Source: Ancylobacter vacuolatus (lineage in GTDB: Bacteria > Pseudomonadota > Alphaproteobacteria > Rhizobiales > Xanthobacteraceae). Taken from it: 64,000 bases of DNA. The position numbers and the translations under genes were made by a program. Where the stretch lies: NCBI RefSeq assembly GCF_030813595.1, contig NZ_JAUSUH010000001.1:310001-374000 (forward strand), in the 5' to 3' direction. The notes under the pieces are model-generated. The model worked only from the letters and a program-made list of their open reading frames with translations. It was not told the DNA's origin and made no database searches. Positions 1 to 10,434 of this stretch are shown here, piece after piece; position 1 is the stretch's first letter, and each line of letters begins with the position of its first letter.

Positions 1-449
1 CGATATTCGATCAGCCGGGTGCGGACATGGCTGTCCTCAACCATCATGGCGTAGTCGAGCACGGTCATGTCGGCCATGCCGCCATCGGAGTGCCGGCTGT
101 CGAGATAGAGGCGGAAAAGGGAATATTGCTCAGCGGTGGGGATCGCGGCGCGAATGTCGCCGATGAGATCTGCATTGGCCTGGCGGACACGGCGGAAGCC
201 CCGGGTCTCGCGGAAATCGTCGACGCATACCCGCACCGAGACACAGGCGCGGCACTGTTCGCAGGCGGGTCGATAGGCGATGGACTGGCTGCGTCGGAAA
301 CCGCCATGGGTCAGCACGTCATTGAGCTGGGTGGCGCGCTCGCCAACCAGATGCGTAAACACCTTCCGCTCCGAGCGACCCGCCAGATAGGGGCAGGGCG
401 AGGGGGCGGTCAGGTAGAATTGCGGTGTGTCGCGCGAATGTTCGGTCAC
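1..449 (-). CDS. bpt: Aspartate/glutamate leucyl- (arginyl-) tRNA-protein transferase, N-terminal part
   Basis: N-end-rule enzyme that attaches an amino acid from aminoacyl-tRNA to proteins with acidic N-termini; cytosolic. About 149 codons are present and the 3' part runs off the left edge. The start is a GTG at 449; the protein begins [20 protein letters not shown]. Family marks are CPYL near residue 20, the cysteine motif [16 protein letters not shown] and the stretch [15 protein letters not shown]. Bacterial Bpt uses Leu-tRNA and eukaryote-like Ate uses Arg-tRNA; the visible part cannot separate them. It lies downstream of the RDD gene on the same strand, an arrangement familiar in rhizobia. 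The family is clear; the donor amino acid is not. Confidence 0.88.
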   Translation of the reverse strand, partial: MTEHSRDTPQFYLTAPSPCPYLAGRSERKVFTHLVGERATQLNDVLTHGGFRRSQSIAYRPACEQCRACVSVRVCVDDFRETRGFRRVRQANADLIGDIRAAIPTAEQYSLFRLYLDSRHSDGGMADMTVLDYAMMVEDSHVRTRLIEY

Positions 450-548
450 GGCATGTTCACGTTGCGAATGGCTGAGGATCGCGCGCCCCGGCCGCGGCGT
501 CAAAGCCTTCGTTGATGCGGGCCATTACGATCCGCAACGGCTGCGGGA

Positions 549-1064
549 TCAGCGATAGCCGCGCAGTTCGCCCGCCCGCTCATCATTGTTGGTCACGACC
601 GTGCCGATGACGAAGTCATGCGCAAGGCGCTTGCGTCGGTTGAGCAGGCCGATGACGATGATGAAAGGGGTGAAGACGCTCACTGACACCCAGAACAGCA
701 CGAGGCTGACCACTGCCAGCATGGGCGTCATCGGCGCGCCGTGCCACACCCGCATCTCGATCCCCATAGCGCGCATGCCAAGCGTGGCCGAGCGCGGTCC
801 GCCGAGGGTGAGCCCGACATAGACCAGCGCCCATACCACATAGCCGGGCCCCAGCAGGCTGAACAGGAACCAGCCGAGCCCGAAGGTGAGGAAGCCGAAG
901 ATGAAAATCAGCAGGGCCGCCATGCCGACGGGCACGCAGATGATTACGGTGTCGATGAGGAACGCCATGAACCGGCGGGAGAGCACGCCGCGAAAATATT
1001 CCGGCTCGACGAGCGGATCGAAGGCATAGGGCCTCTCCTCCTCGCCATTGCGTGTATCGAACAT
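549..1064 (-). CDS. RDD family integral membrane protein
   Basis: A 171-residue inner-membrane protein. It has the RDD family layout: a short cytosolic N-terminus, the segment LSRRFMAFLIDTVIIC with the Arg-x-x-Ala-x-x-Ile-Asp pattern, hydrophobic segments at about residues 30-60, 65-90 and 115-140, and the loop ATLGMRAMGIEMRV before the last membrane segment. RDD proteins are functionally diverse and often act as transporters; no substrate can be assigned. It sits 99 bp upstream of the transferase gene at the left edge and is probably co-transcribed with it. Confidence 0.85.
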   Translation of the reverse strand: MFDTRNGEEERPYAFDPLVEPEYFRGVLSRRFMAFLIDTVIICVPVGMAALLIFIFGFLTFGLGWFLFSLLGPGYVVWALVYVGLTLGGPRSATLGMRAMGIEMRVWHGAPMTPMLAVVSLVLFWVSVSVFTPFIIVIGLLNRRKRLAHDFVIGTVVTNNDERAGELRGYR

Positions 1065-1167
1065 GCCGGTCTCCTCCTGCCCCGTCAGGTGGGGGCGCCC
1101 TCCGGCGTGGGCAAGGGTGCGCCCGCCCCGGCCACCCGCCGAAACGGACGCCCTCGCTCAAATCATG

Positions 1168-2394
1168 CTAGCCGGCGGACTGCCAGTCGACCCGCACCAC
1201 ATCCATGCCGTTCTCGATCAGCGCGTGGTAGACCGTGTCGGCATGGGCGCGGTCGCGGGTCTCCACCGTCACGTCGAGCCGGGCGCCCTTCGCGTGCACG
1301 TCGAGGAAATGGCGCTTGTGCTCCACTTCAAGGATGTTCGCACCAAGCCCGCCAAGCAGGCTGGCGATGATGCCGAGTTCGCCGGGACGGTCGAGCATGG
1401 AGAAGCGGAAGGAGACGATCCGCTCCTCGCGCTCCAGCTCGCGCATCATGATCGAGGCGACGATGCGCGGATCGATGTTGCCGCCCGACACCACCAAGCC
1501 AACCTTTCGGCCGCGGTAGCGGTCCGGGTCGGCGAGCAGCGCCGCGAGGCCAGCGGCGCCAGCGCCCTCGGCCAGCGTCTTCTGCTGGGTGAGGAACAGG
1601 TTCACCGCCCGCTCGATGGTCGGCTCGCCGACCAGCACCACGTCGGACACCAGCGCCGAAACCAGTTCGCGCGTCAGCGTTCCCGCCTGCTTCACCGCGA
1701 TGCCCTCCGCCAGCGTCGCGCCCTCGCAGGGCAGGGACTGCTGGTGCAGCGCGTTCCACATGGAAGGGTAGAGCCGCGTCTCGACGCCGACGATCTCGAT
1801 GTTCGGCCGCATGTCACGCGCCGCCACCGCCATGCCGGAGATCATGCCGCCGCCGCCGACGGGCACCAGAAGGGCGTCGAGGTCCGGCGCGTCCTCCAGC
1901 ATCTCGGAGGCGATGGAGCCCTGGCCGGCGATGACATGGCGGTCGTCATAGGGATGGACCCAGACGAGATGTTCGGAATGGGCGATGCGGTCGGCCTCTT
2001 CCGAAGCGTCGCCGACCGAATCGCCATGCAGCACCACCCGAGCGCCATGCGCCTCGGTGGCGGCGACCTTCACGATCGGCGTGAACTTCGGCATCACGAT
2101 GGTCGCGCGAATACCGAGCCGCGCGGCGTGATAGGCCACGGCCTGCGCGTGATTGCCGGCCGACATGGCGACGACGCCAGCGGCGCGCTCCTGGGCGGAG
2201 AGGCTGGCAAGCTTGTTCAGCGCGCCGCGCTCCTTGAAGCTGGCGGTGACCTGGAGATTCTCATATTTCACATAGACATGAGCGCCCGTAATCGCCGAGA
2301 GGCGCGGCGCCGGCAGGGTGGGCGTGCGCAGCACCGCGCCATCCAGCACCTTGCGTGCGGCGGCGACATCGGCGGGGGTTACGGGCAAGGTCAT
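1168..2394 (-). CDS. ilvA: Threonine ammonia-lyase with C-terminal ACT domain
   Basis: PLP enzyme that deaminates threonine to 2-oxobutanoate and ammonia, feeding isoleucine synthesis or threonine catabolism. 408 residues from MTLPVTPADV. The PLP lysine is K54 in ASFKERGA, the phosphate-binding loop is the Gly run near residues 180-183 (PVGGGGMISG), and a regulatory ACT domain covers roughly residues 330-408 (RFSMLDRPGELGIIASLLGG). The length and single ACT domain fit the short threonine ammonia-lyase type rather than the long two-domain IlvA. An in-frame extension to 2541 exists but runs into the neighbouring permease gene and has no family similarity, so the start at 2394 is preferred. Confidence 0.92.
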   Translation of the reverse strand: MTLPVTPADVAAARKVLDGAVLRTPTLPAPRLSAITGAHVYVKYENLQVTASFKERGALNKLASLSAQERAAGVVAMSAGNHAQAVAYHAARLGIRATIVMPKFTPIVKVAATEAHGARVVLHGDSVGDASEEADRIAHSEHLVWVHPYDDRHVIAGQGSIASEMLEDAPDLDALLVPVGGGGMISGMAVAARDMRPNIEIVGVETRLYPSMWNALHQQSLPCEGATLAEGIAVKQAGTLTRELVSALVSDVVLVGEPTIERAVNLFLTQQKTLAEGAGAAGLAALLADPDRYRGRKVGLVVSGGNIDPRIVASIMMRELEREERIVSFRFSMLDRPGELGIIASLLGGLGANILEVEHKRHFLDVHAKGARLDVTVETRDRAHADTVYHALIENGMDVVRVDWQSAG

Positions 2395-2402
2395 CGAACC
2401 AC

Positions 2403-3746
2403 TCAGAATTCTCGCGGCGAAAGTGCCGCACGCTGAAAAAGGCCTCCCGGCCTCAGGACTAGAACGGCCGCCAGGAGCGAATAGATCACCGCATCGCGAT
2501 AGCCGATATCGAAGGCCGACGACCACACGATTTCGACGCAAGCAACGAGGGCAGCACCAAGCAAGGCGCCCGGTACTGAGCCAATGCCGCCAATAATAGC
2601 CGAAATCAAGGCTTTGAGCGTCATCGACATGCCGTCACCGGGCGTTATCGTCCCATAGGCTACCACCATGGCCACTCCCGCAAGCCCGGCGCAGCCTCCC
2701 GCAAGCGCGAAAGTAGCGCCGACAAGCTGTGGAACGCGCACACCTGTGAGCGCCGCCATCAGCGGATCGTCGGCATAGGCGCGCCAGCTGCGACCATATC
2801 CGGTAAAGCGGACGAGCCCGAGCAACAGCGAAATGCCTGTCAGGGTGAGGCCGGCGGCGAGGAATTGCGCCGGCGTCGCGGTGGCAACGAAGCCGTCCTG
2901 CCCGGCGATGAAAACCGGCCGGTTGATGAGGGCGGGCAGCCAATTTTCACGAAAAGGCGAGGTGAGGCGGAAGATCTCTGCCAGCACGATGGCGACGGCC
3001 AGCGTGGCGATAAGCACCGGCTGGGGCGAGCGGGCACGGGTAAGAATGGGCATGACCACCGTGCGACCGATGACCCAGCTCAGCAGTGCCGCCCCACTCA
3101 TGCCCGCCACAAGGGCCATCGCCAGCCCGGCCGGCCCGAGCCGCCCCGCCGCGCTGGCGAGGCTGACCGCCACGAGCATGTAGATGCCCCCGGCCACGGC
3201 GACCTCCCCGAAGGCGAGGTTGATCCGGCCATAAAGGCCGTGGACCAGGGCAAAGCCGGTGGCGATGAGACCGTAGACTCCCATCAGGACAAGGCCGCCG
3301 AGTGCCTGCTGGAGCCAGTAGGCGCCGCGCGGGCTCAGGCGAAGGATCGGTGCGCCGCGCGCTTGGCTCCGCGCGTCCTCCAGCCACCAGCGCTTGAGGA
3401 TGAAGAGCTTCACCTCGCCCAGCGGCGCGCCATCCTGGATCAGCGCGACAAGATTGAAACGGCCGGCACCCGTCTGGGCCGCGAACCGGCAGATCAGTTC
3501 ATGCGGCCCGCCGCCAAGGGAGGAGCGGACGCGGTAGCGATAGCGCAATGCCGTGGGGTCGTTCGGCACGGGCACCAGCTGGGTCTCGACGATCTCCACT
3601 GCCTCATCATGGAGGGCGGGGGCCGCCGCCCGGCACAGGCGGGCCTGGTCGGCGTCGATCATCGAGCCGCAACCGGACAGTTGCAGGCCGAAGCCGATCA
3701 GGGCGAGACGCAGCAGGAGTTGAGCGCCGCGCGTGCCGTTGCCCAT
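2403..3746 (-). CDS. LivH-like branched-chain amino acid ABC permease with lipoprotein-type N-terminal extension
   Basis: 447 residues from MGNGTRGAQLLL. The N-terminus carries a lipoprotein signal (LIGFGLQLSGCGS, lipobox Cys about residue 25), then about 110 soluble residues, then from about residue 125 a full LivH-type permease with at least eight hydrophobic segments. Recognisable permease stretches are GLYGRINLAFGEVAVAGG and SLKALISAIIGGIGSVPGAL-like residues near the end. LivH proteins import branched-chain amino acids together with LivM, LivF, LivG and a binding protein; none of these partners is nearby. The gene starts 17 bp after hemB and ends 8 bp before the threonine ammonia-lyase start, so co-transcription is likely. 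The substrate is unknown. Confidence 0.8.
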   Translation of the reverse strand: MGNGTRGAQLLLRLALIGFGLQLSGCGSMIDADQARLCRAAAPALHDEAVEIVETQLVPVPNDPTALRYRYRVRSSLGGGPHELICRFAAQTGAGRFNLVALIQDGAPLGEVKLFILKRWWLEDARSQARGAPILRLSPRGAYWLQQALGGLVLMGVYGLIATGFALVHGLYGRINLAFGEVAVAGGIYMLVAVSLASAAGRLGPAGLAMALVAGMSGAALLSWVIGRTVVMPILTRARSPQPVLIATLAVAIVLAEIFRLTSPFRENWLPALINRPVFIAGQDGFVATATPAQFLAAGLTLTGISLLLGLVRFTGYGRSWRAYADDPLMAALTGVRVPQLVGATFALAGGCAGLAGVAMVVAYGTITPGDGMSMTLKALISAIIGGIGSVPGALLGAALVACVEIVWSSAFDIGYRDAVIYSLLAAVLVLRPGGLFQRAALSPREF

Positions 3747-3762
3747 GGCGCGGCGCGCGGGG

Positions 3763-4899
<1,137 letters not shown>

Positions 4900-5103
4900 T
4901 TATAGCTCCATACGACGCCGCGCGCGACCTCTTCACCCGGTTGATTGCGTATGCGCCCGACCCCACGCGGCAGGGCATGTTGACGCGGGCGGCTGGTGCG
5001 AGCCTGTCCGTTCCCTGCCTCCCAGTCAGGCGCTCGGGCTTTGCGCGAGGCGAAGAACGGCTTAAGTGGCAGGATAGGACAGAGACGAGGCGGGATCGAC
5101 GTG

Positions 5104-6162
5104 ATGGCAGACATCGGCATCAGCTTCGAAGAGCGCGATGCCGTCGGCATCGTGACACTCGACCGGCCCCGGGCCCTTAACGCCCTTGACCATCCGATGG
5201 TCCTGGCAATGGACGCCCGATTGCGTGCCTGGATCGCCGATCCCCGCATTGTGCATGTGGTGCTGCGCTCGGCCCATCCGCGCGCCTTCTGCGTGGGCGG
5301 CGATGTACGCGCCATGGCCGAGCTTGGGCGCAGTGGCCGCACGCAGGAGGCCCGGCAATACTGGCGCGATGAATACGCGCTAGACTATCTCATCGCGCGT
5401 TACCCCAAGCCGTTTGTCTCACTGGTCGACGGTCTGTGCTTCGGCGGCGGATTCGGCCTCACCGGCCATGGCCGCTTCCGCGTGGCCGGGGAAAATCTCG
5501 GCTTCGCCATGCCGGAGGTCGCCATCGGCCTGTTCCCCGATGTCGGCGGCACATTCGTGCTGCCGCGCCTTCCCGGCTGGAGCGGCACCTGGCTCGCCAT
5601 GACAGGCGCGCGCATCGGCATGGCGGATGCGCTCGCGCTCGGCCTCTACACCCATCATGTTCCGACCGCGCGCTGGCCGGAGCTCCAGGAAGCGCTGGCG
5701 GCGGGCGAGGCGGTGGAGGCGCTCCTCGCACGCATGGCTATCCGTCCACCGGCGCCCGAGCTTGCAAGCCTCTACCCGCACATCGACCGCATCTTCGCCG
5801 GCGGCTCGGTGGCGGCGATTCTCATCGCGCTGGAGAAGGTGGGGGAAGGCGAGGGTGACGTCGCCGCCTTCGCCCGGCTGCAGCTGGAGACGATCCGCCG
5901 CGCCTCGCCTACAAGCGTGCACATCGCCTTCCAGCAGATGCAGCGCGGCCCGACTCTCGATCTGGCGGGCTGCCTGGCGCTGGAATTCCGCCTGGTGACG
6001 CGCCTGCTCGACCAGCCCGACTTTTTCGAAGGCGTGCGTGCGCTGCTGGTGGACAAGGACCAGAAGCCGGCATGGTGCCCGGCGCGGCTGGAGGAGGTCG
6101 ATCCCGCCGCCATCGCCGCCCTGTTCGATGCGCCGCTTGACGACGAATTGCTGCTTGCCTGA
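5104..6162 (+). CDS. Enoyl-CoA hydratase/isomerase family protein, 3-hydroxyisobutyryl-CoA hydrolase type
   Basis: 352-residue crotonase-fold enzyme. The length and motifs fit 3-hydroxyisobutyryl-CoA hydrolase (valine catabolism): FCVGGDVRAM for CoA binding, the oxyanion loop GLCFGGGFGLT near residue 110, and MPEVAIGLFPDVGGT with the expected catalytic Glu138 and Asp146. The ATG at 5104 follows an in-frame GTG at 5101 and a GAGGCGGG ribosome-binding sequence; the longer frame from 4996 is not supported by the family. It is followed after 25 bp by the DUF6163 gene. Assignment to the valine pathway is inferred from family only. Confidence 0.85.
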   Translation: MADIGISFEERDAVGIVTLDRPRALNALDHPMVLAMDARLRAWIADPRIVHVVLRSAHPRAFCVGGDVRAMAELGRSGRTQEARQYWRDEYALDYLIARYPKPFVSLVDGLCFGGGFGLTGHGRFRVAGENLGFAMPEVAIGLFPDVGGTFVLPRLPGWSGTWLAMTGARIGMADALALGLYTHHVPTARWPELQEALAAGEAVEALLARMAIRPPAPELASLYPHIDRIFAGGSVAAILIALEKVGEGEGDVAAFARLQLETIRRASPTSVHIAFQQMQRGPTLDLAGCLALEFRLVTRLLDQPDFFEGVRALLVDKDQKPAWCPARLEEVDPAAIAALFDAPLDDELLLA

Positions 6163-6187
6163 CCGCGTTTTGGAGTATGCAGGCGCC

Positions 6188-6619
6188 ATGAGTTCTCCCT
6201 ACGATCCCATAGACGCCACCCTTGGCCCCGCTGGGGCGCGCATGCCGCTGTGGCAATCGCGCGTGATCCTCTATCTGCGCTGCCTCGCCGGCTTCCTGAT
6301 GGTGAAGACGGTCTATAGCTGGACCCTCGTCTGCGGTGTCTGGGACGGGGACACCAGCCGGTTCGAGATGCTCTCCCTCGCCGCCCAGTCGGCGGTCATT
6401 TGGGCCGCCATCATGAATCCCGTGGCCGCTGTCGGCCTCTGGCTCGGTGCGTCGTGGGGCGTCGTGCTCTGGCTGGTGACGGCGATGGTTCAGATCCTCA
6501 TCAACGCCTCGGCGCCGGAGGGCGTCGGCCGGCTGATGATCGTCGCGGCCATTGAGACGGTGCTGGTCGCCGCCTACGCCTTCCTCACCTACAAGGCCGC
6601 GCGCGAAAGCGAGCGCTGA
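6188..6619 (+). CDS. DUF6163 family membrane protein
   Basis: 143-residue membrane protein with four predicted membrane helices, at about residues 28-48, 62-85, 88-108 and 112-135. The start at 6188 is 25 bp after the upstream hydrolase. It resembles the small membrane protein found beside ldtR in Hyphomicrobiales (DUF6163). No biochemical role is known. The location between the hydrolase and the LdtR regulator suggests an envelope function; that is inference from context. Confidence 0.75.
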   Translation: MSSPYDPIDATLGPAGARMPLWQSRVILYLRCLAGFLMVKTVYSWTLVCGVWDGDTSRFEMLSLAAQSAVIWAAIMNPVAAVGLWLGASWGVVLWLVTAMVQILINASAPEGVGRLMIVAAIETVLVAAYAFLTYKAARESER

Positions 6620-6757
6620 GCCTTCATCTTTCGTTAACCCGTTGCAGTGACGAAGGATTCAGCCTGTCGCTTAAACCGATCTTAGCCCCGCTGGCGTGAG
6701 AGTCGCCGCCTCATGAGAGGGAGCCAATCCCCACTTTCTGAGACCGGGGTACGAACC

Positions 6758-7279
6758 ATGCGCGCAGCTCAGGCGACCAATGTCATCAGCATCACCGGTG
6801 CCGAGGACGAGCGGCGGGAGTCGATCCGCCCACTCTACCGGGAGGCTGTCACGCTGGTGGAACGGCTGCACCGGCGGCTGCTGGATGTGGTGAAAGATGA
6901 ACTCGACAGGCGCGCGCGCGAGGATATCAACGCGGTGCAGGCGCTGCTGCTGTTCAATATTGGTGATGCCGAGCTGACCGCCGCCGAACTGCGCACGCGC
7001 GGCTACTATCTCGGAGCCAACGTTTCCTACAATCTCAAGAAGCTGGTCGAGACCGGCTTTCTCGACCACCGCCGCTCGCGGGTCGATCGGCGTTCGGTGC
7101 GGATCCGGCTGACCAAAAAAGGCGAGGAGGTCCGCGACATTGTGGAAGGCCTCCACGCCAAGCATCTCGCCACCATCGAGCAGATCGGCGGCATCGGCCC
7201 GCAGGACTTCCAGCAGCTCAACAAGGCGTTGACCCGGCTCGAGCGGTTCTGGACCGACCAGATTCTCTATCGCCTCTGA
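6758..7279 (+). CDS. ldtR: MarR-family transcriptional regulator LdtR
   Basis: Winged-helix regulator of 173 residues from MRAAQATNVISITG. It matches the LdtR group known from Sinorhizobium and Liberibacter, which controls L,D-transpeptidase genes and osmotic and cell-wall stress responses. The DNA-binding part is DAELTAAELRTRGYYLGANVSYNLKKL followed by the wing DHRRSRVDRRSVRIRL. An upstream in-frame ATG at 6713 would add 15 residues; 6758 is preferred because a GGGGT sequence lies just ahead. The gene converges on the deacetylase-like gene with only 17 bp between them. Confidence 0.85.
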   Translation: MRAAQATNVISITGAEDERRESIRPLYREAVTLVERLHRRLLDVVKDELDRRAREDINAVQALLLFNIGDAELTAAELRTRGYYLGANVSYNLKKLVETGFLDHRRSRVDRRSVRIRLTKKGEEVRDIVEGLHAKHLATIEQIGGIGPQDFQQLNKALTRLERFWTDQILYRL

Positions 7280-7296
7280 TCGGCCCGCCGTTCCGG

Positions 7297-8328
7297 CTAG
7301 CGCTGAAGAAAGCCTTCCAACGTATTGGCGACATTGACCCCGATCGCCTCGACCGCATAGCCACCCTCCATCACGAAGAGGGTCGGGCGGCTGAGGGCGG
7401 CGATGCGGGCGCCGATCTTGAGATAATCCGGGCTGTCGAGCTGGAACTGCGAGATCGGGTCGTCCTTGTAGGTATCGACGCCGAGCGACACGACCACTAC
7501 ATCCGCCCCGAACGCGTCGATCCGCGCGCAGGCCGCATCCAGTGCCGTGCTCCAGCCGCTATAATCCGTGCCCCAGCGCAGCGGGAAATTGGCGTTGAAG
7601 CCCTCGCCGGCACCGCTGCCGATCTCGTCGGCATAGCCAAGGAAATAGGGGAATTCCTGCAGTGGATCCGCGTGGATGTTGCACACCAGCACGTCGGGAC
7701 GGTCATAGAAGATCGCCTGCGTGCCGTTGCCGTGATGGTAGTCGACATCGAGAATGGCCACCCGCGCCGCGCCACGGTCGCGGAAGCTCTGCGCCGCCAC
7801 GGCGGCATTGTTGATGAAGCAGTAACCGCCCATCGTCCCGGCATGGGCGTGGTGGCCGGGCGGCCGGCACAGGGCGAAAGCGGACTTTTCGCCACCGGCG
7901 ACGAGGTCGACCCCGGTCAGGGCGATATCGGCGGCGGCCTGCACCGCATCCCAGGTACCCGCCACCATGCAGCAGCCGGCATCGAAGGAGAAATGGCCGA
8001 GCTTGCCGTCAATGGTCTCGGGCTCGATGTCGGTGCGCATCCCGGGTGCGCGCCAGAAGCTGGGCAGGGCCGGGAAGTCGCGCCCGTCCGCCGTCCAGAG
8101 CGACCAGGCATTGGTGAGAAAGCGGACATAGGCAGCGTCGTGGACCTTGAGCAGCGGTTCGAGGCCATGGGCGGCCGGCTCGATCAGGGTGCCGAAGGGC
8201 CGCTCGCCGATGGCGTTCAGAATCATCGCGACCCGCTCGGGCTTCTCGAAGGCCGGCACGACCTGCCCGTTCATCAGTTCGACATGGCCGGAATGGCCGA
8301 GATGGCGCGGCGAGTGAATGATCTTCAT
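7297..8328 (-). CDS. Histone deacetylase-family protein, acetylpolyamine amidohydrolase type
   Basis: 343-residue zinc amidohydrolase beginning MKIIHSPRHLGHSGHVEL. Residues expected for acetylpolyamine amidohydrolase are in place: H159-H160 in RPPGHHAH, D196 and H198 in ILDVDYHHGNGT, a third Asp in DTYKDDPISQF and Tyr in MEGGYAVE. The length is almost that of the Mycoplana enzyme (341). The likely reaction is deacetylation of acetylated polyamines or related small amines. The start at 8328 was chosen over 8376 because the family begins with MK-x-I-H/Y. It stands alone between convergent ldtR and divergent glyA. Confidence 0.87.
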   Translation of the reverse strand: MKIIHSPRHLGHSGHVELMNGQVVPAFEKPERVAMILNAIGERPFGTLIEPAAHGLEPLLKVHDAAYVRFLTNAWSLWTADGRDFPALPSFWRAPGMRTDIEPETIDGKLGHFSFDAGCCMVAGTWDAVQAAADIALTGVDLVAGGEKSAFALCRPPGHHAHAGTMGGYCFINNAAVAAQSFRDRGAARVAILDVDYHHGNGTQAIFYDRPDVLVCNIHADPLQEFPYFLGYADEIGSGAGEGFNANFPLRWGTDYSGWSTALDAACARIDAFGADVVVVSLGVDTYKDDPISQFQLDSPDYLKIGARIAALSRPTLFVMEGGYAVEAIGVNVANTLEGFLQR

Positions 8329-8567
8329 GACAGGGCCCGGATTCGCGACAGGTGAGGGCGCGACGATACGCGCCACGGCCGCGCCCTGTCATCAGTCTCC
8401 TGCGCCGGTGTCGCGCCCTTCCGTTGCGGCTGCCGCCTTGATGCAAGGCACCCCTGCAGGCGGCATGCTTTGAAAGCCCCGGGTGCTGTGCTAAGCGACC
8501 CGCCTCGATTTCGCGGTCGGCACGCCGCCGGCCGGGAGGCATCGCCACCGCCCAGGGAGGCCGGTCT

Positions 8568-9875
8568 ATGTCGTCCGAAGCTCAAGCTTCTAGCCACAAC
8601 TTCATCAACCGTTTCTTCTCGGCGCCGCTGGCCGAGACCGATCCGGAGCTCGCGGGCGCCATCTCCGCCGAGCTCGGCCGCCAGCGCGACGAGATCGAGC
8701 TCATCGCGTCGGAGAACATCGTCTCGCGCGCCGTGCTGGAGGCGCAGGGCTCGGTGCTCACCAACAAATACGCCGAGGGCTATCCGGGGCGCCGCTATTA
8801 TGGCGGCTGCCAGTATGTCGACGTGGCTGAGCAGCTCGCCATCGATCGCGCCAAGAAGCTGTTCGGCGCCGGCTTCGCCAATGTGCAGCCCCATTCCGGC
8901 GCGCAGGCCAACACGGCCGTGTTCTTCGCCCTCATGCAGCCCGGCGACACCTTCCTTGGCCTGAACCTCGCCGCCGGCGGCCATCTGACCCACGGCGCCC
9001 CGGTCAGCCTGTCGGGCAAGTGGTTCAAGCCGGTGCCCTATAATGTGCGCCGCGACGACCAGCGCATTGACTATGAAGAGGTCGCCAAGCTCGCCGACGA
9101 GCACAAGCCGAAGGTCATCATCGCCGGTGGCTCGGCCTATCCGCGCCATATCGACTTCGCGAAGATGCGCGCCATCGCCGATTCGGTCGGCGCCTATCTC
9201 ATGGTCGACATGGCCCATTTCGCCGGCCTGGTGGCGGGCGGCGCACACCCCAACCCAGTGCCGCACGCCCACGTGACCACCACGACCACGCACAAGACCC
9301 TGCGCGGCCCGCGCGGCGGCATGATCCTGACCAATGACGAGGACCTGGCGAAGAAGTTCAACTCCGCCATCTTCCCCGGCACGCAGGGCGGCCCGCTGAT
9401 GCACGTGATCGCGGCGAAGGCGGTGGCCTTTGGCGAGGCGCTGCAGCCCGAGTTCAAGCTCTACGCGAAGAACGTGGTCGAGAACGCCAAGGCGCTGGCC
9501 GAAAACCTCAAGGGCCACGGCTTCGAGATCGTCTCCGGCGGCACAGACACGCATCTGGTGCTGGTCGACCTTCGCCCGAAGAAGCTCACCGGCAAGGTGT
9601 CGGAAGCGGCACTGGGCCGCGCTCACATCACCTGCAACAAGAACGGCATTCCCTTCGACCCGGAAAAGCCGATGGTGACATCGGGCGTGCGCCTCGGCAC
9701 CCCGGCCGGCACCTCGCGCGGATTCGGCGTAGCCGAATTCAAGCAGGTGGGCGACATGATCGCGGAAGTGCTCGACGTGCTCTCGCAGAAGGGCGCCGAC
9801 GAGGATAGCCTCGTGGAAGGCGCGGTGCGGGGCAAGGTCGCCGATCTGCTCGCCCGCTACCCCATCTATAGCTGA
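8568..9875 (+). CDS. glyA: Serine hydroxymethyltransferase
   Basis: PLP enzyme that interconverts serine and glycine and charges tetrahydrofolate with a one-carbon unit. 435 residues with the PLP lysine K243 in [31 protein letters not shown] near the N-terminus and [13 protein letters not shown]. It is the first gene of the conserved glyA-nrdR-ribD-ribE-ribH-nusB run; nrdR starts 9 bp downstream. The 239-bp upstream region shows a GGGAGG-like ribosome-binding sequence but no riboswitch that I can recognise. Confidence 0.98.
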   Translation: MSSEAQASSHNFINRFFSAPLAETDPELAGAISAELGRQRDEIELIASENIVSRAVLEAQGSVLTNKYAEGYPGRRYYGGCQYVDVAEQLAIDRAKKLFGAGFANVQPHSGAQANTAVFFALMQPGDTFLGLNLAAGGHLTHGAPVSLSGKWFKPVPYNVRRDDQRIDYEEVAKLADEHKPKVIIAGGSAYPRHIDFAKMRAIADSVGAYLMVDMAHFAGLVAGGAHPNPVPHAHVTTTTTHKTLRGPRGGMILTNDEDLAKKFNSAIFPGTQGGPLMHVIAAKAVAFGEALQPEFKLYAKNVVENAKALAENLKGHGFEIVSGGTDTHLVLVDLRPKKLTGKVSEAALGRAHITCNKNGIPFDPEKPMVTSGVRLGTPAGTSRGFGVAEFKQVGDMIAEVLDVLSQKGADEDSLVEGAVRGKVADLLARYPIYS

Positions 9876-9884
9876 GGCCGAACG

Positions 9885-10403
9885 ATGCGCTGTCCTTACT
9901 GCGGAAGCCTCGACACCCAGGTCAAGGATTCCCGTCCGACCGAGGACAGCGCCGCCATCCGCCGCCGCCGCATCTGTCCGGATTGCGGCGGCCGGTTCAC
10001 CACCTTCGAGCGGGTGCAGCTGCGCGAGCTGACCGTGCTGAAGCGCTCCGGCCGGCGTGTGCCGTTCGACCGCGACAAGCTCGCCCGCTCGATCGAGGTG
10101 GCGCTGAGGAAGCGCCCCGTCGACCCAGAACGGGTCGAGCGGCTTGTGTCCGGTCTGGTTCGCCGCCTGGAGAGCATGGGCGAGAGCGAGATCACCTCCG
10201 AGATGATCGGCGAGCGGGTGATGGAGAGCCTCAAGCAGCTCGACGACGTCGCTTACGTCCGCTTCGCTTCCGTCTACCGCAATTTCCGCGAAGCCAAGGA
10301 TTTCGAGACCCTGCTCGGGGAGCTCGGTCCACGGCTCGTCGAGGAAGAAGCGACGGACGAACCGGCCGCTCGCCGCCTCCGTGAGCCGGGACTCGACGAC
10401 TGA
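9885..10403 (+). CDS. nrdR: Transcriptional repressor NrdR
   Basis: Nucleotide-sensing repressor of ribonucleotide reductase genes. 172 residues: an N-terminal zinc ribbon with C3, C6, C31 and C34 ([25 protein letters not shown]), then an ATP-cone domain from about residue 48 ([16 protein letters not shown]). The C-terminal tail after residue 150 is charged and longer than the E. coli protein. It lies between glyA and ribD, as in most alphaproteobacteria. Confidence 0.97.
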   Translation: MRCPYCGSLDTQVKDSRPTEDSAAIRRRRICPDCGGRFTTFERVQLRELTVLKRSGRRVPFDRDKLARSIEVALRKRPVDPERVERLVSGLVRRLESMGESEITSEMIGERVMESLKQLDDVAYVRFASVYRNFREAKDFETLLGELGPRLVEEEATDEPAARRLREPGLDD

Positions 10404-10434
10404 TGCCCTGCGTTCGAGTCCACTTCGCCACGTC

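Noticed and set aside
27-515. 162-codon plus-strand frame at the left edge
   Set aside because: It is antisense to the aminoacyl-tRNA-protein transferase, whose GTG start and cysteine motif are clear on the minus strand.
8329-8567. Possible glycine or SAM riboswitch upstream of glyA
   Set aside because: No conserved aptamer core could be recognised in the leader.
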